Shown here in pieces: positions 1 through 6,618 of a stretch of DNA of 13,208 bases. The DNA lies in contig CANGXE010000016.1 of the NCBI GenBank assembly GCA_947457525.1, positions 1 through 13,208 on the forward strand. The letters are read 5' to 3'. Each line of letters starts with the position of its first letter. Positions within the stretch are counted from its first letter, which is position 1. A program made the translations under genes and the position numbers. Source of the stretch: Bacteroidota bacterium. Its GTDB lineage: Bacteria > Bacteroidota > Bacteroidia > Chitinophagales > LD1. The notes below the pieces were generated by a model, which worked only from the letters and a program-made list of their open reading frames with translations, made no database searches and was not told the DNA's origin.

Positions 1-942
1 ACGCCACTTGGGCACGTTGGTGTTTGGACAAATGGAGTGAGCGTTTTTAATGCGTTGGATGCACAAAGCTACAACAACCAAAATGTGTGGTTTAGAAATG
101 CCTATTTTTTCGAGGGAGTTTCTTTTGATAATTGCTTGGGGCACCCGGCTCCGAATGGCGAATATCACCACCACGTAAATCCGGTTTGTCTTTATGATCA
201 ACTGACCACCACAGCTCACTCACCGATTGTCGGCTATGCTTTTGACGGATTTCCTATTTACGGAGCTTATGGCTATACAAACACCGATGGAACAGGTGCA
301 ATTAAAAGAATGACCCCAAGCTACCGTACGCGCAACATCGCCAATAGAACAACTTTGCCGAACGGCACTGCTGCTAGTTCTGCTGGGCCGGCTGTTAACA
401 CTCAATATCCATTAGGCGCATTTATCGAAGATTTCGAGCACGTACAAGGTCTTGGAGACTTGGACGAACACAATGGCCGATTTGCCATTACGCCAGATTA
501 TCCGAATGGCACTTATGCCTATTATGTCACTATTGACGAAGACGCCAATCCGATCTATCCATATTCACTAGGGGCTACTTACTATGGTACTTTGCCGAGC
601 GGAAACACCGGTCCGCAAAGCGGACATAATACTGTGCCAGCAAATGCGACACATTTTACAGGAAATACTCCATCGACTATCACAACTATTTTTTCGGAAA
701 AAATTGTTGTGTATCCAAATCCAACCAACGGTCAGTTTGAAATCAAATTTGACCAACCAACGCAAAACACTCAACTATTCATTTACAATACTAGTGGCAC
801 ACTCATATTTCAACAAGCTGATATCGCCAACGTGCAAACTATTGATTTGAGCACTTTTGCCAATGGCTTGTACCTGCTTAGGCTAGTGGATGAAAACAAA
901 CAAATTAACAGCCAAAAAATATCTAAGCAAACTAGCAACTAA
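1..942 (+). CDS. YHYH domain-containing protein with T9SS C-terminal sorting domain (5' partial)
   Basis: The frame is open from the first base, so the N-terminus lies outside the window; the GTG at 37 is only the first possible start inside it. The visible 313 residues carry a YHYH-type domain: YHHHVNP near visible residue 55, AFDGFPIYGAYG near 80, and a later stretch ending in YSLGATYYGT that fits the end of the domain. The last 80 or so residues, from VVYPNPTNGQF, form a type A T9SS sorting domain (Por secretion tail) ending in the usual GLYLLRL strand. By family knowledge the protein should be exported by Sec, carried through the outer membrane by the type IX system, and attached or released after tail cleavage. 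The YHYH domain has no established biochemical role; its His-rich motif suggests metal binding, which is inference. The signal peptide cannot be seen. The assignment of both domains is firm. Confidence 0.88.
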   Translation, partial: TPLGHVGVWTNGVSVFNALDAQSYNNQNVWFRNAYFFEGVSFDNCLGHPAPNGEYHHHVNPVCLYDQLTTTAHSPIVGYAFDGFPIYGAYGYTNTDGTGAIKRMTPSYRTRNIANRTTLPNGTAASSAGPAVNTQYPLGAFIEDFEHVQGLGDLDEHNGRFAITPDYPNGTYAYYVTIDEDANPIYPYSLGATYYGTLPSGNTGPQSGHNTVPANATHFTGNTPSTITTIFSEKIVVYPNPTNGQFEIKFDQPTQNTQLFIYNTSGTLIFQQADIANVQTIDLSTFANGLYLLRLVDENKQINSQKISKQTSN

Positions 943-952
943 GTAATCTGTT

Positions 953-986
953 TTTGTAGGTATAAATCAATAAACTTCTACTTTCG
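953..986 (+). promoter_or_regulatory. Candidate Bacteroidota promoter for tatC
   Basis: TTTG at 953-956 and TACTTTCG at 979-986 resemble the -33 (TTTG) and -7 (TAnnTTTG) elements of the Bacteroidota primary sigma factor, with a slightly long 22-base spacer and one mismatch in the -7 box. The -7 box ends only 4 bases before the ATG at 991, so transcription would start at or very near the start codon. This is a pattern match only. Confidence 0.4.
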
Positions 987-990
987 TGGC

Positions 991-1836
991 ATGTTAGGAA
1001 AAAGCAATGCCGACAATCCCGAAGCAGAGATGGGTTTTTTTGACCATCTCGAGTCGTTGCGTTGGCACCTTATTCGTTCGGTGATTGCTGTGGTAGTTTG
1101 CGCCTCATTGGTAGGAATATTTTATGAGTTTGTGTTTGAAGCCATCATTCTTGGCATCACATCCAAAGATTTCCCGACCTACCGATTGGTGTGCATTATT
1201 GGCGAGTATTTAAATCTTGGTAATAGTGTTTGCATTGATCAGGATATCCCCATTCAACTACAAAACACGGCCATGTTTGGGCAAGTAACTTTGCTTATTC
1301 AATATTCTATCATCATTGGATTTGTGTTGGCTTTCCCTTACATTATTTTCGAGCTTTGGCGCTTTGTAGCGCCTGCCCTGAGCGAAAAAGATCAAAAGAA
1401 AACTAGCTTGGTGATATTAGCTTGCTCGCTATTTTTCTTTATTGGTGTACTGTTTTGCTATTTCGTAATCATCCCGTTTTCGGTCAACTTTGCCGTCAAC
1501 TTTTCTATTAGCAGCAAAATCAAAAATAATTTTACGATAGAAAATTATATAGATTTTTTTACTGTAATGCTGCTAGCTATTGGGGCGGTGTTTGAATTAC
1601 CGATGGTGGTTTACTTCTTGTCTAAATTAGGAATTTTGAAAGCCGCTACTATGCAAAATGCCAGACGTTATGCGATTGTGATTATTTTGATTGTGTCGGG
1701 TATCATTACACCATCTCCCGATGTGTTTACTCAATGCTTGGTGGCTGTGCCGATTTATATTCTTTACGAGTTGAGTATTTTTATTGCAGCGAGAAATGAC
1801 AAAAAACGTGCGGCTGATTTAATCACTAATGCTTAA
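991..1836 (+). CDS. tatC: Sec-independent (twin-arginine) protein translocase subunit TatC
   Basis: This 281-residue multi-pass inner-membrane protein is the receptor core of the Tat pathway, which exports folded proteins bearing twin-arginine signals. Family motifs are in order: FFDHLESLRWHLIRS at residues 16-30, the conserved cytoplasmic-loop motif ELWRFVAPALSEKD at 121-134, the FELP motif at 201-204 with the conserved Glu of the family, and IITPSPDVFTQ at 238-248 (the family TPPDVF motif). Six hydrophobic segments are visible. The first periplasmic loop (about residues 55-95) is longer than in E. coli. No tatA is in the window; it must lie elsewhere. The ATG start sits right after a likely -7 box. 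rpiB follows after 27 bases on the same strand, so co-transcription is likely. Confidence 0.96.
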   Translation: MLGKSNADNPEAEMGFFDHLESLRWHLIRSVIAVVVCASLVGIFYEFVFEAIILGITSKDFPTYRLVCIIGEYLNLGNSVCIDQDIPIQLQNTAMFGQVTLLIQYSIIIGFVLAFPYIIFELWRFVAPALSEKDQKKTSLVILACSLFFFIGVLFCYFVIIPFSVNFAVNFSISSKIKNNFTIENYIDFFTVMLLAIGAVFELPMVVYFLSKLGILKAATMQNARRYAIVIILIVSGIITPSPDVFTQCLVAVPIYILYELSIFIAARNDKKRAADLITNA

Positions 1837-1863
1837 TTTTAACTATTAATAAAAAAAGCAATC

Positions 1864-2298
1864 ATGAGCAAAATAGCCTTAGGCGGAGACCATGCTGGTT
1901 TTGAATACAAGACAGCTATCATTGATTACCTCAACGCTAATGGGCATACTATCAAGGACTTTGGTCCATTCTCTTCAGCGAGCGTTGACTATCCTGATTT
2001 TGTTCATCCTGTTGCTAAGGCCTTAGAAACCAAAGAATTTGATTTTGGTATTTTAATTTGTGGTAGCGCCAACGGTGTGGCCATGACAGCTAATAAACAT
2101 CAAGGTATTCGAGCTGGCATTGCTTGGGGAAAAGAGTTGGCAGAACTTACTCGCCAACACAATAACGCTAATATACTCTGTTTACCTGCTCGTTTCATTT
2201 CTTTAGAAACAGCTATTGAATGTGTAGCTGCATTTTTAGCCACACCATTTGAGGGTGGCCGACACCAAAATCGAGTAGTTAAGATTTCATGTTCATAG
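1864..2298 (+). CDS. rpiB: Ribose-5-phosphate isomerase B
   Basis: A 144-residue member of the RpiB/LacAB family, which interconverts ribose 5-phosphate and ribulose 5-phosphate in the non-oxidative pentose phosphate pathway (cytoplasm). Visible features are the N-terminal ALGGDHAGFEYK with Asp9-His10, the active-site loop ICGSANGVAMTANK with Cys66 as the likely catalytic base (as in the E. coli type), a downstream RQHNNAN containing His99, PARF with Arg110, and GGRHQNRV near the C-terminus. The length is normal for the family (about 140-150). It lies in the same direction between tatC and the E1 gene with short gaps (27 and 42 bases). The upstream region is A-rich with no clear Shine-Dalgarno site. 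Some family members act on allose 6-phosphate; sequence alone does not exclude that. Confidence 0.94.
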   Translation: MSKIALGGDHAGFEYKTAIIDYLNANGHTIKDFGPFSSASVDYPDFVHPVAKALETKEFDFGILICGSANGVAMTANKHQGIRAGIAWGKELAELTRQHNNANILCLPARFISLETAIECVAAFLATPFEGGRHQNRVVKISCS

Positions 2299-2340
2299 TC
2301 AATTTTTAAAAAAAGTATCTATATCTCCGATTTCACCAAT

Positions 2341-4317
2341 ATGCATTTTGACCGCAAAGAGTTAACCAACGAAGAGCTCATTCACCTTTATCAACTTTTA
2401 CTGAAGCCGAGAGTGATAGAAGAGCGAATGCTCAAACTCTTACGCCAAGGGCGAGTGAGTAAATGGTTTTCCGGAATCGGCCAAGAGGCAATAGCTGTAG
2501 GGGTAACAGCTGCATTGGAGAACGATGAGTATGTTTGCCCACTACATAGAAATTTAGGAGTTTTCACCACCCGAAATTGTGATTTACAACAACTCTTCGA
2601 ACAGTTTCAAGGCAAGAAAAATGGCTTTTCTCAAGGTCGCGAAAGAAGTTTTCACTTCGGCACCAATGCGCACCACATCGTTGGTATGATTTCTCACCTT
2701 GGGCCTCAACTTTGCGTGGGCGATGGCATCGCGTTAGCGAGCAAATTGAAAAATGAAAAAAAGATAACTGTAGCGTTTACGGGCGATGGCGGCACCAGCG
2801 AAGGCGACTTTCACGAGGCTTGTAACATTGCTGCCGTTTGGGATTTGCCCATTATCATTTTAATTGAAAATAATGGCTATGGGCTTTCTACACCCACTAA
2901 CGAGCAGTTTCGTTGCCAACAACTGGCTGATCGCGCGGTGGGCTATGGCATTAAAGGGTTAACCATAGATGGCAATAACATTCTTGAAGTGTACCACACA
3001 GTGAAAAAACTTCGCGAAGAAATGGTTGCAGAGCCGCATCCGGTCTTGTTGGAGTGTATGACTTTTCGCATGCGTGGCCACGAAGAAGCCAGCGGAGTGA
3101 AATACGTACCCCAAGAACTCTTCGACATTTGGGAAAAGAAAGACCCGGTAACGAATTATGAAAACTGGTTAATAGAAGAAGGCATTATTTCACCCGATTA
3201 TCCATTGTTTCTCAAAGAAGAATTTGACAAAGAAGTTCGCGCTGCATTTGATGCAGCCGATAAACAGCCGGACATTATTCCTTCATCAGAACTTGAACAA
3301 GCAGAAGTGTATGCTCCATCATCCAATCAGTTAACAACAAATAGCGGGCAACAGACCACTAAACGTTTTGTTGATGCTATTTCGGAGGGTTTGCGCCAAA
3401 GTATGGAAAAGTTTGACGACCTCGTCATCATGGGGCAAGATGTGGCGGAATATGGCGGGGTGTTTAAAATCACCGAAGGGTTTGTAGCACAATTTGGCAA
3501 AGCGAGAGTGCGCAACACGCCTATCTGCGAGAGCGGTGTGCTCAGTGCGGCCTTAGGCATGAGTGTAAAAGGTATGAAAACTGTAGTCGAAATGCAGTTT
3601 GCTGATTTTGTGTCTACCGGCTTTAATCCTATTGTCAACAACCTGGCCAAGTCGTATTGGCGTTGGGGGCAAAATGCTGATGTGGTGGTGAGAATGCCAA
3701 CGGGTGCAGGCGTGGGAGCCGGACCTTTTCATTCGCAAAGTAACGAAGCTTGGTTTTTTCATGTGCCGGGCTTAAAGATTGTTTATCCGAGTTCTTCGTT
3801 CGATGCGAAAGGCTTGCTCTGTGCAGCTATCGAAGACCCCAACCCAGTGATGTTTTTTGAACACAAAGCACTTTACCGAAGCATAGAGAGCGAAGTGCCC
3901 AACGATTATTACACAATAGAAATAGGCAAAGCAAATTTGGTTACTTCAGGTGAAAATATTTCTATCATCACTTATGGTGCAGGCGTACATTGGGCAACCG
4001 AATACTTCGCTAAAAAGACTGATGTAGCAGCCGACATTTTAGACCTCCGCACCCTGTTACCTTTCGACAAAGAAGCGATTGCCGCCACGGTGAAAAAAAC
4101 CGGCAAAGTGTTGATTTTGCATGAAGACACGCTGGTGGGCGGCATCGGTGCCGAAATCTCTGCTTTCATCAACGAAACTCTTTTTGAATACCTCGATGCT
4201 CCGGTGATGCGTTGTGCCTCCTTAGACACTCCCGTACCTTTTGCCATTCCGCTCGAGCAAAACTTCTTAGCGAAAAATAGATTGCAAGATAAGATTGAAG
4301 CGTTGATGAATTATTAA
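2341..4317 (+). CDS. Fused alpha/beta 2-oxoacid dehydrogenase E1 (thiamine diphosphate dependent; branched-chain type likely)
   Basis: This 658-residue protein joins the alpha and beta subunits of a heterotetramer-type E1 in one chain. The alpha half (about 1-310) contains the thiamine diphosphate/Mg motif that begins GDGGTSEGDFHEA at 148 and ends ENN at 178. A linker of about 30 residues, rich in Ser, Gln and Thr, leads to the beta half (from about 340), with MGQDVAEYGGVF, the FHSQSNEAWF segment carrying the conserved active-site His, and the usual transketolase C-terminal domain. The enzyme decarboxylates a 2-oxoacid and passes the acyl group to a lipoyl E2. In Bacteroidota such fusions are usually annotated as 2-oxoisovalerate (branched-chain) dehydrogenase E1, but pyruvate cannot be excluded. 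No E2 or E3 gene is nearby. It is probably the last gene of a tatC-rpiB-E1 run and converges on fabF. Confidence 0.93.
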   Translation: MHFDRKELTNEELIHLYQLLLKPRVIEERMLKLLRQGRVSKWFSGIGQEAIAVGVTAALENDEYVCPLHRNLGVFTTRNCDLQQLFEQFQGKKNGFSQGRERSFHFGTNAHHIVGMISHLGPQLCVGDGIALASKLKNEKKITVAFTGDGGTSEGDFHEACNIAAVWDLPIIILIENNGYGLSTPTNEQFRCQQLADRAVGYGIKGLTIDGNNILEVYHTVKKLREEMVAEPHPVLLECMTFRMRGHEEASGVKYVPQELFDIWEKKDPVTNYENWLIEEGIISPDYPLFLKEEFDKEVRAAFDAADKQPDIIPSSELEQAEVYAPSSNQLTTNSGQQTTKRFVDAISEGLRQSMEKFDDLVIMGQDVAEYGGVFKITEGFVAQFGKARVRNTPICESGVLSAALGMSVKGMKTVVEMQFADFVSTGFNPIVNNLAKSYWRWGQNADVVVRMPTGAGVGAGPFHSQSNEAWFFHVPGLKIVYPSSSFDAKGLLCAAIEDPNPVMFFEHKALYRSIESEVPNDYYTIEIGKANLVTSGENISIITYGAGVHWATEYFAKKTDVAADILDLRTLLPFDKEAIAATVKKTGKVLILHEDTLVGGIGAEISAFINETLFEYLDAPVMRCASLDTPVPFAIPLEQNFLAKNRLQDKIEALMNY

Positions 4318-4342
4318 GGCAAACTAGCAGAGTGTGTTTTGC
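4318..4342. terminator. Weak imperfect hairpin between convergent E1 and fabF
   Basis: The 32-base gap between the two convergent stop codons contains GGCAAAC (4318-4324) and GTTTTGC (4336-4342), which can pair with one bulged base. The T-run inside the right arm and the A-run in the left arm could serve both strands. The stem is short and the loop is 11 bases, so this is only a weak candidate for a shared terminator. Confidence 0.25.
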
Positions 4343-4349
4343 TTACCTA

Positions 4350-5603
4350 TTAGCCTCCATACTTCTTAAAAATAACCGTGGCATTGTGTCCACCAAAACC
4401 AAAACCGTTGCTCATGACTACATTGATGTTGCGTTTTTGAGGGTGATTAAAGGTTAGGTTAAATTTGGGGTCTATGGCTTCATCGTCTGTGAAGTGATTA
4501 ATAGTTGGCGGAACGATGCCGTCTTTGATGGCCATGATACTCGCCACCGCTTCCACAGCTCCTGCCGCCCCTAGCAAATGGCCGGTCATCGATTTTGTAG
4601 AAGAGATATTCAAGCTATAAGCATGATCGTTAAACACACGCTTGATAGCCGTCAATTCGGCAATGTCGCCCAACGGAGTAGACGTGCCATGTACGTTGAT
4701 GTAGTCTACATCTGTGGGTTGCAACTCTGCATCTTCGAGCGCGTTGTTCATCACCAGTGCCGCACCAAGTCCTTCAGGATGTGGAGCAGTAAGATGGTGA
4801 GCGTCTGCACTCAAACCTCCACCTACAAGCTCAGCATATATTTTTGCACCACGCGCTAAAGCATGTTCTAATTCTTCTAACACCACGCAACCTGCGCCCT
4901 CACCCATCACAAAACCATCGCGGTCTTTGTCAAACGGACGAGAAGCCGTTTCGGGCGAATCGTTTCTTTCGCTCAATGCACGCATGGCGTTGAAACCACC
5001 TACACCGCCCGGACTAATGGGCGCTTCTGAACCTCCGGTGATGAATACACTAGCTTTATTTAGTCGAATCAAATTGAATGCTTCTATAAACGCTACGTTG
5101 GATGAAGCACAAGCTGCAACAGGGGAAAAATTCGGGCCACGAAAACCATATTTCATAGATATGTGTCCTGGAGCAATATCAATAATCATCTTCGCCACGT
5201 AAAATGGATTAAAACGTGGAGTGCCATCGCTTTTGGCGTAACTAATAATCTCTTCGTGAAACACATCTAAACCACCTATGCCCGATGCCCATATAACACC
5301 CACGCGGTCCTTATTCAACTTATCTAAATCAAAACCGGCATCTTTTATCGCCTCTTCACTAGCGGCCATGGCATATTGTGCGAAACGGTCGAGGCGTTTC
5401 ACTTCTTTCTTTTCAATAAACTGTGAGGGATCAAAGTTTTTGACTTCGCAAGCAAACTTGGTGCGAAACTTAGAAACATCAAAACGAGTAATAGGCCCAG
5501 CTCCACTCACAGCATTCAATAAACTGTTCCAATATTCAGGCACCGTGTTGCCGATGGGTGTAAGGGCGCCTAATCCGGTAACTACAACTCGCTTTAAAAT
5601 CAT
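4350..5603 (-). CDS. fabF: Beta-ketoacyl-ACP synthase II
   Basis: This condensing enzyme elongates acyl-ACP with malonyl-ACP in type II fatty-acid synthesis. The chosen start at 5603 gives 417 residues beginning MILKRVVVTGLGALTPIG, which matches the normal family N-terminus and length (about 413-417). The frame continues upstream to an ATG at 5654, but that would add 17 unrelated residues and would put the start codon upstream of the whole acpP-fabF hairpin. The catalytic triad is complete: Cys165 in VAACASS, His305 in NVHGTSTPLGD, and His342 in KSMTGHLLGAAGA, with Lys337 nearby. The tail FGFGGHNATVIF is typical of FabF. It lies 65 bases downstream of acpP on the same strand, with a strong hairpin between the genes. 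Downstream it converges on the E1 gene. Confidence 0.97.
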   Translation of the reverse strand: MILKRVVVTGLGALTPIGNTVPEYWNSLLNAVSGAGPITRFDVSKFRTKFACEVKNFDPSQFIEKKEVKRLDRFAQYAMAASEEAIKDAGFDLDKLNKDRVGVIWASGIGGLDVFHEEIISYAKSDGTPRFNPFYVAKMIIDIAPGHISMKYGFRGPNFSPVAACASSNVAFIEAFNLIRLNKASVFITGGSEAPISPGGVGGFNAMRALSERNDSPETASRPFDKDRDGFVMGEGAGCVVLEELEHALARGAKIYAELVGGGLSADAHHLTAPHPEGLGAALVMNNALEDAELQPTDVDYINVHGTSTPLGDIAELTAIKRVFNDHAYSLNISSTKSMTGHLLGAAGAVEAVASIMAIKDGIVPPTINHFTDDEAIDPKFNLTFNHPQKRNINVVMSNGFGFGGHNATVIFKKYGG

Positions 5604-5611
5604 GGTACGAA

Positions 5612-5647
5612 TTAAAAAACAAAGCGGCAGACTTTTCAGTCTGCCGC
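5612..5647 (-). terminator. Strong hairpin plus U-run between acpP and fabF (terminator or attenuator)
   Basis: Read on the minus strand, GCGGCAGACT (5647-5638) pairs perfectly with AGTCTGCCGC (5633-5624) around a GAAA loop (a GNRA tetraloop), and is followed by TTTGTTTTTT (5623-5614). This has every part of an intrinsic terminator. It lies about 20 bases downstream of the acpP stop codon and about 10 bases before the fabF ATG. Because no separate fabF promoter is visible in the short remaining gap, partial termination or 3'-end stabilisation of an acpP-only transcript is the likely role (inference). Confidence 0.8.
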
Positions 5648-5668
5648 CTAACAAATTTTACTTTAAAA

Positions 5669-5908
5669 TTATTTTGCGATAGTTTTTTCAAGATAATCAA
5701 TCGCTTGACCTACGGTCCCAATCGTTTCGGCTTGCTCGTCCGGTATAGAGATATTGAATTCTTTTTCAAATTCCATAATCAATTCCACGGTGTCTAGTGA
5801 GTCTGCGCCTAAATCGTTGGTGAAACTAGCCTCTGGTGTTACTTGGCTTTCTTCAACGCCTAACTTGTCAACGATAATTTTTTTTACTCTTTCTGCGATG
5901 TTTGACAT
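5669..5908 (-). CDS. acpP: Acyl carrier protein
   Basis: This 79-residue acidic protein carries growing acyl chains on a 4'-phosphopantetheine arm for fatty-acid, lipid A and lipoate synthesis. The attachment serine is Ser37 in LGADSLDTVELIMEFEKEF, an almost canonical DSL motif. The N-terminus MSNIAERVKKIIVDKLGV and the C-terminus QAIDYLEKTIAK fit the family, and the length is normal (about 78). It is the first gene of a pair with fabF and has a well-formed promoter upstream. Its own transcript probably ends in part at the hairpin that follows. Confidence 0.98.
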   Translation of the reverse strand: MSNIAERVKKIIVDKLGVEESQVTPEASFTNDLGADSLDTVELIMEFEKEFNISIPDEQAETIGTVGQAIDYLEKTIAK

Positions 5909-5930
5909 GATTTTTAATTTTATTGTGGTG

Positions 5931-5961
5931 CGAAAATAAAAACATCCCGTCCTTTGCCAAA
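5931..5961 (-). promoter_or_regulatory. Promoter for acpP
   Basis: On the minus strand, TTTG (5961-5958) and TATTTTCG (5938-5931) are separated by exactly 19 bases, matching the Bacteroidota -33/-7 layout with one mismatch in the -7 box. Transcription would begin near 5925, giving a leader of about 15-20 bases before the acpP ATG at 5908. This is the best-formed promoter in the window. Confidence 0.6.
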
Positions 5962-6113
5962 AAATAATTTACAGCAGCAGTTCAACCTCATTAATCAAAG
6001 GTGAAACAGACAGTTATCCGTCTGATATAAAGTACAGTCAACTTAGCCATTTAGCTCAAAAAGATTTAATTATCTCCAAAAAGGGTGAGATTTACAATGC
6101 TATTGATGGATGA
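5940..6113 (+). pseudogene. Orphan open frame without a start codon, possible gene remnant
   Basis: Between a TAA at 5937 and a TGA at 6111 one plus-strand frame stays open for 57 codons but has no ATG, GTG or TTG. Its last part reads YSQLSHLAQKDLIISKKGE followed by IYNAIDG and the stop. That spacing of a helix, the pair DLI and a KKGE turn looks like the recognition helix and wing of a winged-helix domain at a protein C-terminus. I cannot name a parent family. It could be the decayed 3' end of a lost gene or a chance open frame; its 5' part overlaps the acpP promoter. Confidence 0.25.
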
Positions 6114-6147
6114 ATCGTACATTTGAGCAATCTCGCTATTTTTTATC

Positions 6148-6618
6148 ATGGCCGAAAAAAAAATCAAAAATGAGCTTCAAAGTGACTATCGGTTGATAGG
6201 TTTTGCGACTTCGATGCGCGAATACAAACTTTGTTTTCACCTGAATCAAATTTTGGAGGCAGATTTTAGAAAGCTAAAAGACCTCACGTTTGAAACTAGT
6301 GATCGCTCTCGAAAAATGGAGTTCAGTGTACTAAGTTCTTCAGGCAATGAACAAAAGAATGACTACATCGTTTTCGCTAACAAGAACTTGGGTGATGTGC
6401 TGCTACCCGAAATCGTTCAGTTTGATTATGTGATGAAAGTTAGTGGCAAAATAAGTGCTGAAGAGATAAGCGAACAGTTAGAGGTGATTGGACAACTTCC
6501 TGACATGATGCTATGTAAGGAAATAGAGCTAAAGAAAATAAAGAATAAAGAACGATTAGAATACGAAGAAGAAAAAGTAACGCAAAAATTAATGCGCGTC
6601 AAAAAACGGTTGATATGA
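6148..6618 (+). CDS. IPExxxVDY family protein (function unknown)
   Basis: This 156-residue soluble protein has no known activity. The segment YRLIGFATSMREYKLCFHLN (residues 14-33) and the motif LPEIVQFDY (86-94) match the layout of the Bacteroidota IPExxxVDY family, here with Leu for Ile and Phe for Val. In this phylum the family is typically encoded beside pyruvate kinase and near rnc, fabF and acpP, which fits the present place. The C-terminus (about 122-156) is a highly charged Lys/Glu-rich helix. The stop codon overlaps the pyk start (ATGA), so the two are probably translationally coupled. A TATTTTTT at 6137-6144 just before the ATG is a possible -7 box, but no -33 element was found. Confidence 0.8.
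   Translation: MAEKKIKNELQSDYRLIGFATSMREYKLCFHLNQILEADFRKLKDLTFETSDRSRKMEFSVLSSSGNEQKNDYIVFANKNLGDVLLPEIVQFDYVMKVSGKISAEEISEQLEVIGQLPDMMLCKEIELKKIKNKERLEYEEEKVTQKLMRVKKRLI

Noticed and set aside
584..850. 88-codon plus-strand frame inside the YHYH/T9SS gene
   Set aside because: It is out of frame with the conserved sorting domain and encodes no recognisable protein.
3327..3762. Long minus-strand open frames inside the E1 gene
   Set aside because: They lie opposite a clearly conserved enzyme and have no recognisable motifs or start context; they are antisense shadows.
5604..5654. Longer fabF form starting at the ATG at 5654
   Set aside because: The 17 extra residues are unlike any FabF N-terminus and are encoded across the terminator-like hairpin; MILKRVVVTGLG at 5603 is the normal family start.
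5278..5682. 134-codon plus-strand frame opposite fabF
   Set aside because: It is antisense to conserved FabF residues, and its protein shows no family features.
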